A stretch of DNA of 64,000 nt from UBA10649 sp965278965 (GCA_965278965.1 OZ257127.1:2232001-2296000); one strand, 5' to 3'; shown: positions 20,218 to 29,486, counted from the first letter of the stretch. The notes: a model not told the origin generated them from the sequence alone. Numbers and translations are program-made.

Positions 20218-20223
20218 ACCCTA
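20218..20223 (-). promoter_or_regulatory. Minus-10 hexamer TAGGGT of leaderless HxlR promoter
   Basis: Read on the minus strand, TAGGGT ends 6 bp before the regulator GTG, the same layout as the other leaderless genes of this window. Confidence 0.55.
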
Positions 20224-20239
20224 CCTGACTTGACAGAAC

Positions 20240-20270
20240 CATAGCCAGGAGCCGAGGATCCCTGGCTATG
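20240..20270. promoter_or_regulatory. Palindromic operator candidate overlapping the MFS start codon
   Basis: CATAGCCAGG (20240-20249) and CCTGGCTATG (20261-20270) are perfect 10-bp inverted copies spaced by 11 bp. The last three bases are the exporter ATG, and GAGGA (20254-20258), the only SD-like or minus-10-like element, lies in the centre. A TTGACA is at 20230-20235. It is a likely HxlR operator and could also fold in RNA. Confidence 0.6.
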
Positions 20271-21665
20271 GAGAAGCAAAGTCAGAGCACCCGACTGGTC
20301 GTCGGCGTCGCGATCGGTGCCGCGTTCCTTGCCGGGCTCGATCTCTTCGTTGTCAACGTCGCCTTTGACGCGATCGGGGCCGACCTCGGCGTCGGCTCGC
20401 CCGGCGGTCCAACCGGCGCCGACCTGTCGTGGATCCTCAGCGGCTACGCCGTCGTCTACGCGGCGCTCCTCGTCCCGTTCGGACGGATCGCCGACCGCTA
20501 CGGGCGGCGCCGGATCTTCCTCGCCGGGCTCGTGGTCTTCCTCGTGGCGAGCGTTGCGTGCGCCGCCGCCTGGTCGGTCGGGGCGCTGGTCGCCTTCCGC
20601 ATGGTGCAGGCCGCCGGCGCAGCAGCGATGACGCCGACCAGCCTGGCCATCCTGCTCACGGCGCTGCCCCCTGAGCGTCGGGCGGCGGGCGTGCGGCTGT
20701 GGGCGGCGACCGGTGCCGTGGCGGCGGCGATCGGGCCGACGGTCGGCGGCATCCTCACCCAGGCCGGCTGGCCGTGGGTGTTCCTCATCAACGTGCCGGT
20801 GGGCGCGCTGATCGTCGTGGTCGCGGCTCGGGTCGTTCCCGCAGCCGAGCGGAGCGAGGACGGTCCGATGCCCGACCTCGTCGGCGCGGGCCTCGTCGCG
20901 GTGTCCGTGGGGCTGCTGTCGCTCGGCCTCGTCAAGACGCCGGAGTGGGGATGGACCTCGCCCGCCACGATCGCCTGCCTCGTCGGCGCCGTCGTCGCGG
21001 CGGGCGCGTTCTGGCGACGGTCCGGTCGCCATCCCGCGCCCGTGCTCGACCGGGCCTTGCTCCGTGTGCCCACGTTCCGGTGGGCCGTCGGCGCCATGGT
21101 GCTGTTCAACACGGCGTTCGCCGTCTCGCTGCTCACCGGGATCCTCTGGCTGCAGCAGGTCTGGGGCTGGTCGGCGATGGAGACCGGCTTCGCCATCGCC
21201 GTCGGGCCCGTGCTGGTGCCGATCACGGCGGCGGTCGTCAACCGCTGGTACGCGGGCGTCGGCGTGGGCACGCTGATCTCGCTCGGGTGCCTGCTGTGCG
21301 CCGCGGGCATGGCGTTCCTCGCGATCCGGCTCGGGCCGGACCCGGCATACGCGGCGGACTTCCTGCCCGGCTGGGCGCTGGTCGGCATCGGTGTCGGACT
21401 GGCGCTGCCCAGTCTCATGGCGGGTGCGACGGTCGACCTTCCGGCGCAGGACCGTGCCACCGGAAGCGGGGTCATCACGATGGCACGCCAGATCGGGTTC
21501 GTCGTCGGCGTCAGCCTGCTGTTCGCGGTCGTCGGCGACCGGTCCGGTGCGGCGCTCTCGTCGGCGTTCGCGGAGGCGTGGTGGATCGCCGCCGTGATCA
21601 GTCTCGGCGGAGCGCTCGCATCGCTCCGTATGCGTGCTCCGGTTCGGGTCGCGGTCGCTGCTTGA
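20268..21665 (+). CDS. MFS drug-exporter-type permease (DHA2 group)
   Basis: This 465-residue membrane protein has about 12-14 hydrophobic segments and probably exports small toxic compounds by proton antiport. Family marks are AFLAGLDLFVVNVAF in the first helix, the motif-A region GRIADRYGRRRIFLAGL and the motif-C-like LWAATGAVAAAIGPTVGG. A late NVPVGALIVVVAARVVP follows. It is divergent from an HxlR regulator, and the shared palindrome includes its start codon, so it is most likely induced by the ligand of that regulator. The substrate is unknown. Confidence 0.87.
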   Translation: MEKQSQSTRLVVGVAIGAAFLAGLDLFVVNVAFDAIGADLGVGSPGGPTGADLSWILSGYAVVYAALLVPFGRIADRYGRRRIFLAGLVVFLVASVACAAAWSVGALVAFRMVQAAGAAAMTPTSLAILLTALPPERRAAGVRLWAATGAVAAAIGPTVGGILTQAGWPWVFLINVPVGALIVVVAARVVPAAERSEDGPMPDLVGAGLVAVSVGLLSLGLVKTPEWGWTSPATIACLVGAVVAAGAFWRRSGRHPAPVLDRALLRVPTFRWAVGAMVLFNTAFAVSLLTGILWLQQVWGWSAMETGFAIAVGPVLVPITAAVVNRWYAGVGVGTLISLGCLLCAAGMAFLAIRLGPDPAYAADFLPGWALVGIGVGLALPSLMAGATVDLPAQDRATGSGVITMARQIGFVVGVSLLFAVVGDRSGAALSSAFAEAWWIAAVISLGGALASLRMRAPVRVAVAA

Positions 21666-21782
21666 TGCGGTCGACGACAGCTGGCGCGCGTTCGGGTCTG
21701 GTTCCCCGGTGCTCGCTGTGGGAGCCTGGCTGGCACCGCGTCGTCGGCAGGGGGGACGCGGACGAGTCGGAGTCGTGGCCGC

Positions 21783-23459
21783 ATGGGTGTTCAACGTCGA
21801 AGCACCGCAATCGTGGGCGTAGCGGCGGCAGCCTTGGTCTCGACGGGTCTGGCGGTCGTGGGCGCCGCGCCTCCAGCGCTGGCACGAGGCGAGAGCTCGC
21901 TGGTGTCGGTCGGAGAGTCCTTCAAGGGCGGCTACTGGGCCATCACGGTGGTCGGCGACCGGGTGTGGATGACGGCGACGGATTCCCGCGCCCTCGTCAG
22001 CGTGACGATGCGCAACGAGGCGCAGGTCTACCGGCTGCCTGACTCGTTCCCCGCCGGGCCGTCGTTGGGAATCACCGCAGGCCCGGGCGGGCGGGTCTCC
22101 TTCACCGAGACCGACAACGCGGCGGTGTCATCGGTGGACGCGAACGGCGGCGATGCGAAGCGACGGACGATCCTGAAGGGATCCAAGCCGTCCTCGATCG
22201 CGACCGCTGCCGACGGTGCCCTCTGGTACACGGTCGGCTCTCCTGACCGGATCTCCCGGCTGGCGCAGGACGGCAAGGTCTCCGACTTCTTCGTCGGGGA
22301 CAAGGTCGGTCCGGTGGGCATCTCGTCGAACGGGACCCGGGGGATGGTGTTCGCCGCGCACGACCGCAAGGCCCTGGGCCTGGTCGATCCGGCCGGGAAG
22401 ATCGAGCTCGTTCCGCTCCCGTCTCCGGGCGGCGACCCGACCGACACGGCCGTCGGGGCGGACGGCACCGTCTGGGTGACGCGCGACAGCAAGGACGTGG
22501 TCCGGGTCAGCCCCACCGGCGCACCCACGGTGTTCGCGACCAAGAGCGCCCCGACGGCCGTGGCGGTCGCGGCCGACGGGTCGGCCTGGTGGGTGAGTTC
22601 GAGCGCCGCGGTGATCGGCCGTATCGGCCCGGACGGCTCGAACGAGGAGTTCCCCCTCTCGGTGACCGGTCGGGACCTGGTCGCAGGACCGGACGGCAAT
22701 CTCTGGGTGGCGACGCCCGTCGGCGGCGTCGCGTTCGTCGTGGACAGCGGGCTGGCGCTGCAGTCGACAAAGGCACCGGCGGTGTTGGTGCCCGGCGGGT
22801 CGTCGTTGGGGACAGGGACGGTGCTGACCTCGACCGATGGGTCGTGGAACTTCGTGCCCCACGGTCTGAAGAGGCAGTGGGAGCGGTGCAGCACCGCAGA
22901 CGCCGGCGGGTGCGCGGACATCGCGGGCGCGACCGGGGAGACGTACACGGTGACCGACGCAGACCTGGGCGCGTACGTCCGGGTGCGTGTGATGGCCTTC
23001 AACGACTCGCGCGCGACGCGAGTGCCGGCCGTGAGCGTGGCGGTGGCGGTCGCGGCCACACCGGGCCAACCGACTACCCCCACGCAGCCGACCGGCCCAG
23101 CTCCCGTCGCGGGGGCCGTCACGGTCGCGCTCACCCCCGGCATCGTGGCGAAGGCGACCTCGCCGTCGACCATCAGGCGAGGGACGAAGCGCACGTACGC
23201 GGTCACGTTCACCAGCCCGAAGCCTCGTGGCACGGTCCGGATCTCGTTGGTCGACGCCGCCGGCACGGAGGTGCGCGTCCTCGCCCCCGCGACGGCGGTC
23301 ACGGGCACGAAGCGGGCTGCGTACGCGCGGAAGAAGGCCCGCATTCCGAAGGCTGTCCCCAAGGGCGCCTACACCCTCGTCTTCGTCTACACCCCGACCG
23401 CGAAGCAGGCGGCCACCTATCCGGTCGCCACTCTCACCCGGGGCGTCACGCTGCGCTGA
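21783..23459 (+). CDS. Secreted Vgb-like beta-propeller protein with Ig-like domains
   Basis: This 558-residue protein starts with a signal peptide (RRSTAIVGVAAAALVSTGLA, cleavage probably after PALA near residue 35). Residues of about 40-310 carry repeated propeller blades such as SSIATAADGALWYTVGSPD, TDTAVGADGTVWVTRDS and LVAGPDGNLWVATP, as in virginiamycin B lyase. Next comes an Ig-like segment with RQWERCSTADAGGCADIAGA and YTVTDADLGAYVRVRV. A proline/threonine linker and a basic C-terminal strand-rich domain follow. Lyase activity should not be assumed: similar propellers are often just surface proteins. It stands alone; an SD-like GGAG lies about 10 bp before the ATG. Confidence 0.75.
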   Translation: MGVQRRSTAIVGVAAAALVSTGLAVVGAAPPALARGESSLVSVGESFKGGYWAITVVGDRVWMTATDSRALVSVTMRNEAQVYRLPDSFPAGPSLGITAGPGGRVSFTETDNAAVSSVDANGGDAKRRTILKGSKPSSIATAADGALWYTVGSPDRISRLAQDGKVSDFFVGDKVGPVGISSNGTRGMVFAAHDRKALGLVDPAGKIELVPLPSPGGDPTDTAVGADGTVWVTRDSKDVVRVSPTGAPTVFATKSAPTAVAVAADGSAWWVSSSAAVIGRIGPDGSNEEFPLSVTGRDLVAGPDGNLWVATPVGGVAFVVDSGLALQSTKAPAVLVPGGSSLGTGTVLTSTDGSWNFVPHGLKRQWERCSTADAGGCADIAGATGETYTVTDADLGAYVRVRVMAFNDSRATRVPAVSVAVAVAATPGQPTTPTQPTGPAPVAGAVTVALTPGIVAKATSPSTIRRGTKRTYAVTFTSPKPRGTVRISLVDAAGTEVRVLAPATAVTGTKRAAYARKKARIPKAVPKGAYTLVFVYTPTAKQAATYPVATLTRGVTLR

Positions 23460-23509
23460 TCCCCGAGCCGCGGGCCGTCACCGTTCGCCGGGAGGAAACC
23501 TGGCGCCGG

Positions 23510-23515
23510 TAGGGT
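23510..23515 (+). promoter_or_regulatory. Minus-10 hexamer TAGGGT of the helicase gene
   Basis: TAGGGT ends 8 bp before the helicase GTG, supporting that start and a leaderless transcript. Confidence 0.5.
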
Positions 23516-23523
23516 CTGCGCTC

Positions 23524-25191
23524 GTGCCCGCCCCGCTCCGAACCTGGCAGCGCGACGCGCTGGAGCGGTACGCGGCGACGGACCCCGAGGACTTCCTCGT
23601 CAGCGCGACCCCCGGAGCCGGCAAGACCACGTTCGCCCTCACGCTCGCCCAGCAGCTGCGCGATCGGCGGCAGATCTCCCGCGTGGTCGTAGTCGTGCCG
23701 ACCGACCACCTGCGTACGCAGTGGGCTGACGCAGCTGCGGCCGCAGGGCTCTCACTGGACCCGAAGCTCACCAATGCGGCCGGACCGCTGCGTCCCGGCT
23801 TCGACGGCTACGTGACGACGTACGCCCAGGTCGCGTCGCACCCGATGCTGCACCGTGCGCGGACGGAGAACGCTCGGACGCTCGTCGTCCTCGACGAGGT
23901 CCACCACGCCGGTGACGGCCTGTCGTGGGGTGCCGCCGTCACGGAGGCGTTCTCGCCGGCGCGGCGGCGGCTGTGCCTGACGGGCACGCCGTTCCGGACC
24001 AAGGCCGACGAACGGATCCCGTTCGTCCGGTACGAGGAGTCCGACGACGGCCTGGTCTCGGCGGCCGACTTCGCCTACGGCTACGCCCACGCGCTCGGCG
24101 ACGGCGTCGTGCGGCCGGTCGTCTTCGCCGCGTACTCCGGGACGAGTCGCTGGCTGGACTCCGCCGGGCAGGTGCTCAGCGCGTCGCTCGCGGAGGCTGG
24201 CACCAAGGCGCTGGAGGAGGCGGCCTGGCGGACGGCGCTCGACCCCGCCGGCCAGTGGGTCCCGCATGTCGTGGCTGCAGCCGACGCGCGCCTCACCGAC
24301 CTGCGGGAGTCGGGGTCACCCGACGCCGGCGGCCTCATGCTGGCGACCGACCAGGAGACGGCCCGGGCGTACGCCAAGCTCGTGCGGCGTGTGACCGGGC
24401 ACACCCCGGTCCTCGTCCTGTCGGACGACCCGCGGTCGGGCCGGAAGATCGATGCGTTCAGATCCGGTGACCAGCGCTGGCTCGTGGCGGTGCGGCAGGT
24501 CTCCGAGGGCGTCGACATTGCCCGGCTCGCGGTCGCCATCTGGGCCTGCTCGTACCGGACCCCGTTGTTCTTCGCGCAGGCCGTCGGCCGCGTCGTCCGC
24601 GCCAGGGGTCCGCACGAGACGGCGACGGTGTTCCTCCCGGCCGTGCGCCCCCTGCTCGCTCTCGCGGCTGCGATGGAGGAGGAGCGCAGCCACGCCGTCC
24701 GGATCGTGTCCGGGCCGGAGGGTGGTCTCGACGAGATCGTCGTCGAGCGCGTGGCGAGCGAGCCGGGGAGCACGATCACCGCGCTTGACGCGGATGCGGA
24801 GTTCGCCCACCTCCTGCACGCCGGTCGCGCGTTCGTCGGCGGCGCCGAGCTGTCGGACGCGGACGAGGACTACGTCGGCCTGCCCGGCCTGCTCAGCCCT
24901 GAGCAGACAGCCGCGCTGCTGGCCACCCGCGACGCTCGGCTGCGCCAGCAGCGCCCCGCATCGCTGTTCGACGAGCTCGAGGCCGCGACCGCGGAGCCGA
25001 CCTGGCGCGACGAGGAAGGGCTGCGCCGGGAGGTCCAGGCACTCGTCGGGCAGCTAGCCGGGCGCACCCAGCGCCCGCATGCCCAGGTGCACGCCGAGCT
25101 CCGCAAGGCCGTACCGGGACCGCCGTCGGGTTCCGCGCCGTACGACACGCTGGTCGCCCGCCGCGACTGGCTCCTCGGCCGCGTCGGCTAG
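23524..25191 (+). CDS. SF2 DEAD/DEAH-type helicase
   Basis: This 555-residue ATP-dependent helicase or translocase of the SSL2/UvrB-like SF2 group acts on nucleic acid. Motif I is SATPGAGKTT at residues 27-36. Motif II is LDEVHHAGDG near residue 124, motif III is CLTGTPFRTK and motif VI is FAQAVGRVVRARG. EGVDIARLAVAIWACSYRT lies between them. The region after residue 400 is acidic and not recognised. The GTG at 23524 is supported by homology starting at LRTWQRDALERY and by TAGGGT 8 bp upstream; longer frames overlap the propeller gene. No nuclease or methylase partner lies beside it, so a defence role is not supported. Confidence 0.87.
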   Translation: MPAPLRTWQRDALERYAATDPEDFLVSATPGAGKTTFALTLAQQLRDRRQISRVVVVVPTDHLRTQWADAAAAAGLSLDPKLTNAAGPLRPGFDGYVTTYAQVASHPMLHRARTENARTLVVLDEVHHAGDGLSWGAAVTEAFSPARRRLCLTGTPFRTKADERIPFVRYEESDDGLVSAADFAYGYAHALGDGVVRPVVFAAYSGTSRWLDSAGQVLSASLAEAGTKALEEAAWRTALDPAGQWVPHVVAAADARLTDLRESGSPDAGGLMLATDQETARAYAKLVRRVTGHTPVLVLSDDPRSGRKIDAFRSGDQRWLVAVRQVSEGVDIARLAVAIWACSYRTPLFFAQAVGRVVRARGPHETATVFLPAVRPLLALAAAMEEERSHAVRIVSGPEGGLDEIVVERVASEPGSTITALDADAEFAHLLHAGRAFVGGAELSDADEDYVGLPGLLSPEQTAALLATRDARLRQQRPASLFDELEAATAEPTWRDEEGLRREVQALVGQLAGRTQRPHAQVHAELRKAVPGPPSGSAPYDTLVARRDWLLGRVG

Positions 25192-25201
25192 CACCGCCGA
25201 C

Positions 25202-25260
25202 GCGCCTCGAATGGTCGCTATCCGTCCGATTCGCCCGGTTATAACGACCATCCCAGGCGC
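25202..25260. terminator. Long inverted repeat between helicase and purF
   Basis: The 20-nt arms at 25202-25221 and 25241-25260 match at 17 of 20 positions around a 19-nt loop, sharing GCGCCT and ATGGTCG. It begins 10 bp after the helicase stop. A TATAAC sequence lies at the inner edge of the right arm. Confidence 0.6.
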
Positions 25261-25312
25261 GTCGCGGGTGGGGGGCCGCGTGCGGGCGCGCGGGGCACGG
25301 TCCGTGGGCCGG

Positions 25313-25318
25313 TACCCT
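25313..25318 (+). promoter_or_regulatory. Minus-10 hexamer TACCCT of leaderless purF promoter
   Basis: TACCCT ends 6 bp before the purF GTG at 25325, matching the layout at purA and purD. Confidence 0.5.
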
Positions 25319-25324
25319 GTCCCT

Positions 25325-26878
25325 GTGCCTCGCGGAGATGGACTGCTCTCGCACGATCTGCTCCCCGGCGAGAAGGGTCCGCAGGATGCCTGCGGGGTCT
25401 TCGGTGTCTGGGCCCCTGGCGACGAGGTCGCCAAGCTCACCTACTTCGGCCTGTACGCCCTGCAGCACCGTGGGCAGGAGTCGGCCGGCATCGCCGTCAG
25501 TGACGGCGCGCACATCGTCGTCTACAAGGACATGGGCCTGGTGTCCCAGGTCTTCACCGAGGCCAGCCTGGAGTCGTTGCGCGGCCACGTCGCCATCGGG
25601 CACACCCGCTACTCGACCTCGGGGTCGAGCATCTGGGAGAACGCCCAGCCGACCTTCCGGGCCACCGCAACCGGGCATCTCGCCCTGGGCCACAACGGCA
25701 ACCTGACCAACACCCACGAGCTGCGATCGCGTCTGGCGAGCCTGTCCGAGGACTCCGGCGAGCTCCCCTTCGGCGGCAGCACGCACGCGACCAGCGACAC
25801 CGACACCGTCACCGCACTCCTCGCCGCGCACCCGGACCTGTCGGTCGAGGCAGCGGCCATGACCGAGCTGCCGCACCTGCGCGGCGCGTTCTCGTTGGTA
25901 TTCATGGACGACGACGCGCTGTACGGGGCGCGCGACCCGCAGGGGATCCGGCCGCTGGTCCTGGGCCGGCTCGAGCGCGGCTGGGTGATCGCCAGCGAGT
26001 CGGCCGCCCTCGACATCGTCGGCGCCTCGTACGTCCGCGAGGTCGAGCCGGGCGAGCTCATCGTCATCGACGCGAACGGCCTGCGCTCTCACCGGTTCGC
26101 CGAGCCCGCGCCCAAGGGCTGCCTGTTCGAGTTCGTGTACCTCGCGCGGCCCGACACGTCGATCAGCGGCCGCAGCGTCCAGGCCGTCCGGGTCGAGACC
26201 GGCCGCCGGCTGGCCCGCGAGCACCCCGTCGACGCCGACCTCGTCATCCCGGTGCCGGAGTCCGGTCGCTATGCGGCGATCGGCTACGCCCAGGAGTCCG
26301 GCATCGACTTCGCCGAGGGCCTCGTCAAGAACGCCTATGTCGGCCGCACCTTCATCCAGCCCTCGCAGACGATCCGCCAGCTCGGCATCCGTCTCAAGCT
26401 CAACCCGCTGCGCGAGGTGATCTCCGGCCAGCGTCTCGTCGTCGTCGACGACTCGATCGTCCGCGGCAACACCCAGCGCGCGCTCGTGCGGATGCTGCGG
26501 GAGGCCGGCGCTCTCGAGGTGCACGTCCGCATCTCGAGCCCGCCGGTCACGTGGCCGTGCTTCTACGGCATCGACTTCGCCAGCCGCGCGGAGCTCATCG
26601 CCAACGGGCTCACCGTCGACCAGATCTGCACCTCGATCGGCGCCGACTCTTTGGCCTTCGTCGATCTCGACCAGCTCGTCGAGGCGACCACGGTGCCGAA
26701 GGACAACCTGTGCCGGGCCTGCTTCGACGGGGTCTACCCGGTCGCCCTGCCCGAGCCTGAGCTGCTCGGCAAGCACGTGCTGGAGAGCATCGAGCGTCGG
26801 GTCGTCGAGTCGACCGACGCCGACGGTGTCCCGACCTTCGCCGGGTCCGGCGCGATCGACGCGCTGAGCCGCCCGTGA
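25325..26878 (+). CDS. purF: Amidophosphoribosyltransferase
   Basis: It makes phosphoribosylamine from PRPP and glutamine, the first and controlling step of purine synthesis. The 517-residue precursor has a 22-residue propeptide ending GPQDA. Cys23 in the following CGVFGVW becomes the N-terminal nucleophile. The glutaminase domain shows YALQHRGQESAGIAV and LAHNGNLTN-like LGHNGNLTN. The transferase domain has the PRPP loop RLVVVDDSIVRGNT. Cysteines in DNLCRACFDG fit the iron-sulfur type. The GTG at 25325 is set by homology and by TACCCT 6 bp upstream. It overlaps purM by 4 bp. Confidence 0.96.
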   Translation: MPRGDGLLSHDLLPGEKGPQDACGVFGVWAPGDEVAKLTYFGLYALQHRGQESAGIAVSDGAHIVVYKDMGLVSQVFTEASLESLRGHVAIGHTRYSTSGSSIWENAQPTFRATATGHLALGHNGNLTNTHELRSRLASLSEDSGELPFGGSTHATSDTDTVTALLAAHPDLSVEAAAMTELPHLRGAFSLVFMDDDALYGARDPQGIRPLVLGRLERGWVIASESAALDIVGASYVREVEPGELIVIDANGLRSHRFAEPAPKGCLFEFVYLARPDTSISGRSVQAVRVETGRRLAREHPVDADLVIPVPESGRYAAIGYAQESGIDFAEGLVKNAYVGRTFIQPSQTIRQLGIRLKLNPLREVISGQRLVVVDDSIVRGNTQRALVRMLREAGALEVHVRISSPPVTWPCFYGIDFASRAELIANGLTVDQICTSIGADSLAFVDLDQLVEATTVPKDNLCRACFDGVYPVALPEPELLGKHVLESIERRVVESTDADGVPTFAGSGAIDALSRP

Positions 26879-28014
26879 GCGTCGACCGGCCTCCCCTGGT
26901 CGGGTCCGTCGCCGGTCCCAGCCGTCCGGGTTCGTACGCGGCCGCCGGCGTCGACGTCGAGGCTGGCGAGCGGGCCGTGGAACTCATGCGGGCGTCCATC
27001 GCGCGAGCCCAGCGGCCCGAGGTCGTCGGCGGCTTCGGCGGGTTCGCCGGGCTCTTCGACGCGTCCGCGCTCCGGGGCTATCGTCGGCCCCTCCTCGCGA
27101 CGTCGACGGACGGCGTCGGGACCAAGGTCGCCGTCGCGCAGCGGATGAACGTGCACCACACGATCGGCATCGACCTCGTGGCGATGGTCGTCGACGACCT
27201 CGTCGTGTGCGGGGCGGAGCCGCTGTTCCTCACCGACTACATCGCGACCGGCGCCGTCGTGCCGGAGCGGATCGCGGCGATCGTGAGTGGGATCGCGGAG
27301 GGTTGCCGCCTCGCGGGGTGCGCGCTCGTCGGTGGCGAGACCGCTGAGCACCCCGGCCTCCTCGCGCCCGACGAGTACGACGTGGCGGGCGCCGGGACCG
27401 GCGTCGTGGAGGCCGACGAGCTGCTCGGCGCCGACCGGGTGCGCGATGGGGACGTCGCGATCGCGATGGCCGCGAGCGGCCTGCACTCCAACGGCTACTC
27501 CCTCGCCCGATACGCGCTCCTCACCCAGGCCGGGCTCGGCCTCGACCTCTACGTCGACGCACTGGGCCGGACCCTCGGCGAGGAGCTGCTCGAGCCGACC
27601 CGGATCTATGCCCTCGACGTCCTGGACCTCGCACGGGCCGACGACGTCGCTGTGCACGCGGTCTCGCACGTGACCGGCGGTGGGCTCGCCGCGAACATTG
27701 CACGCGTGCTCCCGGCGCACCTGGCTCTCGACGTCGACCGGGGGACGTGGACGCCACCGGCGATCTTCGGGCTGGTGGCGTCGGTCGGAGCTGTCCCTGC
27801 GGCTGAGATGGAGCGCACGTTCAACCAGGGCGTCGGGATGGTCGCCATCGTCGATGCGTCCGACGCGGACGCAGCGCTCGCCCGTCTCAGGGACCGCGGC
27901 GTACCGGCGTGGGTCGCGGGCACCGTGCGGGCTCGCCGCGACGGGGAGAGCGGCGACTCACCGGCCAAGGGCGGCGGCGGGGGAGCGGTCACGCTCGTCG
28001 GCCGGCACAGCTAG
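26875..28014 (+). CDS. purM: Phosphoribosylformylglycinamidine cyclo-ligase (AIR synthetase)
   Basis: It closes the imidazole ring, turning FGAM into AIR with ATP. The 379-residue protein shows SYAAAGVDVEAGERAVELM, FGGFAGLFDAS, LLATSTDGVGTKVAVAQRM, IGIDLVAMVVDDLVVCGAEP and LVGGETAEHPGLL. MAASGLHSNGYSLARY and HVTGGGLAANIARVLP follow. A short glycine-rich segment near the C-terminus is low-complexity. It starts in a GTGA overlap with purF, so both are translated together. Confidence 0.96.
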   Translation: MSVDRPPLVGSVAGPSRPGSYAAAGVDVEAGERAVELMRASIARAQRPEVVGGFGGFAGLFDASALRGYRRPLLATSTDGVGTKVAVAQRMNVHHTIGIDLVAMVVDDLVVCGAEPLFLTDYIATGAVVPERIAAIVSGIAEGCRLAGCALVGGETAEHPGLLAPDEYDVAGAGTGVVEADELLGADRVRDGDVAIAMAASGLHSNGYSLARYALLTQAGLGLDLYVDALGRTLGEELLEPTRIYALDVLDLARADDVAVHAVSHVTGGGLAANIARVLPAHLALDVDRGTWTPPAIFGLVASVGAVPAAEMERTFNQGVGMVAIVDASDADAALARLRDRGVPAWVAGTVRARRDGESGDSPAKGGGGGAVTLVGRHS

Positions 28015-28031
28015 GCGCACGGCCCGCCGCT

Positions 28032-28265
28032 CTACCGCGCGACGGGCTCGTCGTCCTCGTCGACGTAGTACTTCGCGTACGGATCGTCCTCGTCGTCTTC
28101 CTCATCGAGGTCGTCGTCCTCATCGAGCGCCTCGACCGTGGCCGACGGCACCTCACCCGGACTGCCCAGCTCTGCCTGCAGACGGTCGAAGTCGGTCTGC
28201 GGACCGCCGTACTTCAACGCGCGGGCGACCTTCGTCTGCTTGGCCTTCGCACGGCCGCGCCCCAT
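28032..28265 (-). CDS. DUF3073 family small acidic protein
   Basis: This 77-residue protein has a basic head (MGRGRAKAKQTKVARALKYG) and a very acidic tail (LDEDDDLDEEDDEDDP) ending in YAKYYVDEDDEPVAR. This matches the DUF3073 family of Actinomycetota, which has no known function. It converges on purM and is part of the conserved purF-purM-DUF3073-vdh-bldC order. The ATG is preceded by GAGGGGG, a good SD. The charge split suggests nucleic acid or protein binding, but that is a guess. Confidence 0.88.
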   Translation of the reverse strand: MGRGRAKAKQTKVARALKYGGPQTDFDRLQAELGSPGEVPSATVEALDEDDDLDEEDDEDDPYAKYYVDEDDEPVAR

Positions 28266-28388
28266 GGCTCGACCCCCTCATCCGGACTGGCATCCCGGCT
28301 CTACGTGGACACAGCGCGCTGAGCCATCGCGGGAACGACCAGCGCGGTTACGAAACCATAGAGTACCCGCTCGCGGGCCGTGCACCCT

Positions 28389-29474
28389 TCAGCGGTGCTC
28401 CCGGGCGTGCGCGATCCGCTCGTCCACGAGGGCGGTCGCGGCCGCCAGCGGCGTCCGGCCCGAGCTGGCAGCACGTTCGAGGACCAGCTCCGTCGTGTCA
28501 TACACGGCCATCGTGCGGCCGCGGGCCCGGTCCAGATCGCCGCCGACGAGCTCCTCGGCCACCTGGATGACTCCGCCACAGTTCACCAGGAAGTCCGGGG
28601 CGTACAGCACGCCGCGGGCCGCCAGCGTGTCGGCGACCTCATCGGCGGCCAGCTGGTTGTTGGCGCCTCCGCACACGATCGGCACGTCGAGGTGCGCGGC
28701 GAGCGCCGGGGTCAGCAGGCCGCCGAGGGCGTTCGGGGAGAGCACGTCCGGCCGCCGCGCCAGCAGGGACTCCAGCGAGTCGACGACGTCGACGGCCGGT
28801 CCCAGGTCGCGCACGCGGTCGCGTGCTGCGGGCGCGGGCTCGACGACCACCACCTGCGCTCCGGCGTCCACGAGGTGGCCGCAGAGCCGGGCGCCGACTT
28901 TGCCGGTGCCCACGACCCCGACCACCCGCCCCTCGAGGTCGTCGGACCCGAACACGCGGGCGGCGCACGCCTGCATGCCGCGGAAGACGCCCAGTGCCGT
29001 CAGGATGCCCGAGTCGCCGACGCCCCCGTGCTCCGGCGATCGCCCCGTCGTCCACCGGCACGTCTCCCCGATGACGTCCATCCCCCGCACCGTCATCCCG
29101 ACATCCGCCGCGGTCACGTACCGGCCCTGCAGGGAGTCGACGAGCCGGCCGAACGCGCGCAGGACGTCGTCGTCGGTCCCGTCGGGGTCGCTCACGACCA
29201 CGGCCTTGCCGCCGCCGTGGGGGAGCCCGGCAAGGGCGTTCTTGTAGGTCATGGCGCGCGAGAGCCGCAGTGCATCGGCGTAGGCGGCGGCCCCGGGCAC
29301 GTCCGCGTGGGCGTACGACGAGAGCCGCACGCCGCCGAGAGCCGGACCGAGGACCGTGGAGTGGATCGCCACGACGAACCGCGTCCCGCTCGCGCTGTCA
29401 CGGGCGACGAGAACTTCCTCGTGCCCGGCGAACGGCCCCCACGGGTCGGTCGGTCCGGTGCCGTCAACGCCCAT
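28389..29474 (-). CDS. vdh: Leu/Val/Phe-type amino acid dehydrogenase (valine dehydrogenase-like)
   Basis: It oxidatively deaminates branched-chain amino acids with NAD to the oxo acids that feed branched fatty acid or polyketide synthesis. The 361-residue protein has the substrate site TYKNALAGLPHGGGKAVV with catalytic Lys. LGGVRLSSYAHADVP, the Rossmann segment GRVVGVVGTGKVGARLCGHL and PIVCGGANNQLA follow. The ATG has TAGGCT 6 bp upstream on the minus strand. The symbol rests on similarity plus its position next to bldC, as in Streptomyces; leucine or phenylalanine specificity is possible. Confidence 0.88.
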   Translation of the reverse strand: MGVDGTGPTDPWGPFAGHEEVLVARDSASGTRFVVAIHSTVLGPALGGVRLSSYAHADVPGAAAYADALRLSRAMTYKNALAGLPHGGGKAVVVSDPDGTDDDVLRAFGRLVDSLQGRYVTAADVGMTVRGMDVIGETCRWTTGRSPEHGGVGDSGILTALGVFRGMQACAARVFGSDDLEGRVVGVVGTGKVGARLCGHLVDAGAQVVVVEPAPAARDRVRDLGPAVDVVDSLESLLARRPDVLSPNALGGLLTPALAAHLDVPIVCGGANNQLAADEVADTLAARGVLYAPDFLVNCGGVIQVAEELVGGDLDRARGRTMAVYDTTELVLERAASSGRTPLAAATALVDERIAHAREHR

Positions 29475-29480
29475 GGCGGC

Positions 29481-29486
29481 AGCCTA
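29481..29486 (-). promoter_or_regulatory. Minus-10 hexamer TAGGCT of leaderless vdh promoter
   Basis: On the minus strand TAGGCT ends 6 bp before the vdh ATG. Confidence 0.55.

Noticed and set aside
23524..25191. The SF2 helicase as part of an anti-phage defence system
   Set aside because: No nuclease, methylase, CBASS or other defence partner is adjacent; the neighbours are a secreted propeller and purF.
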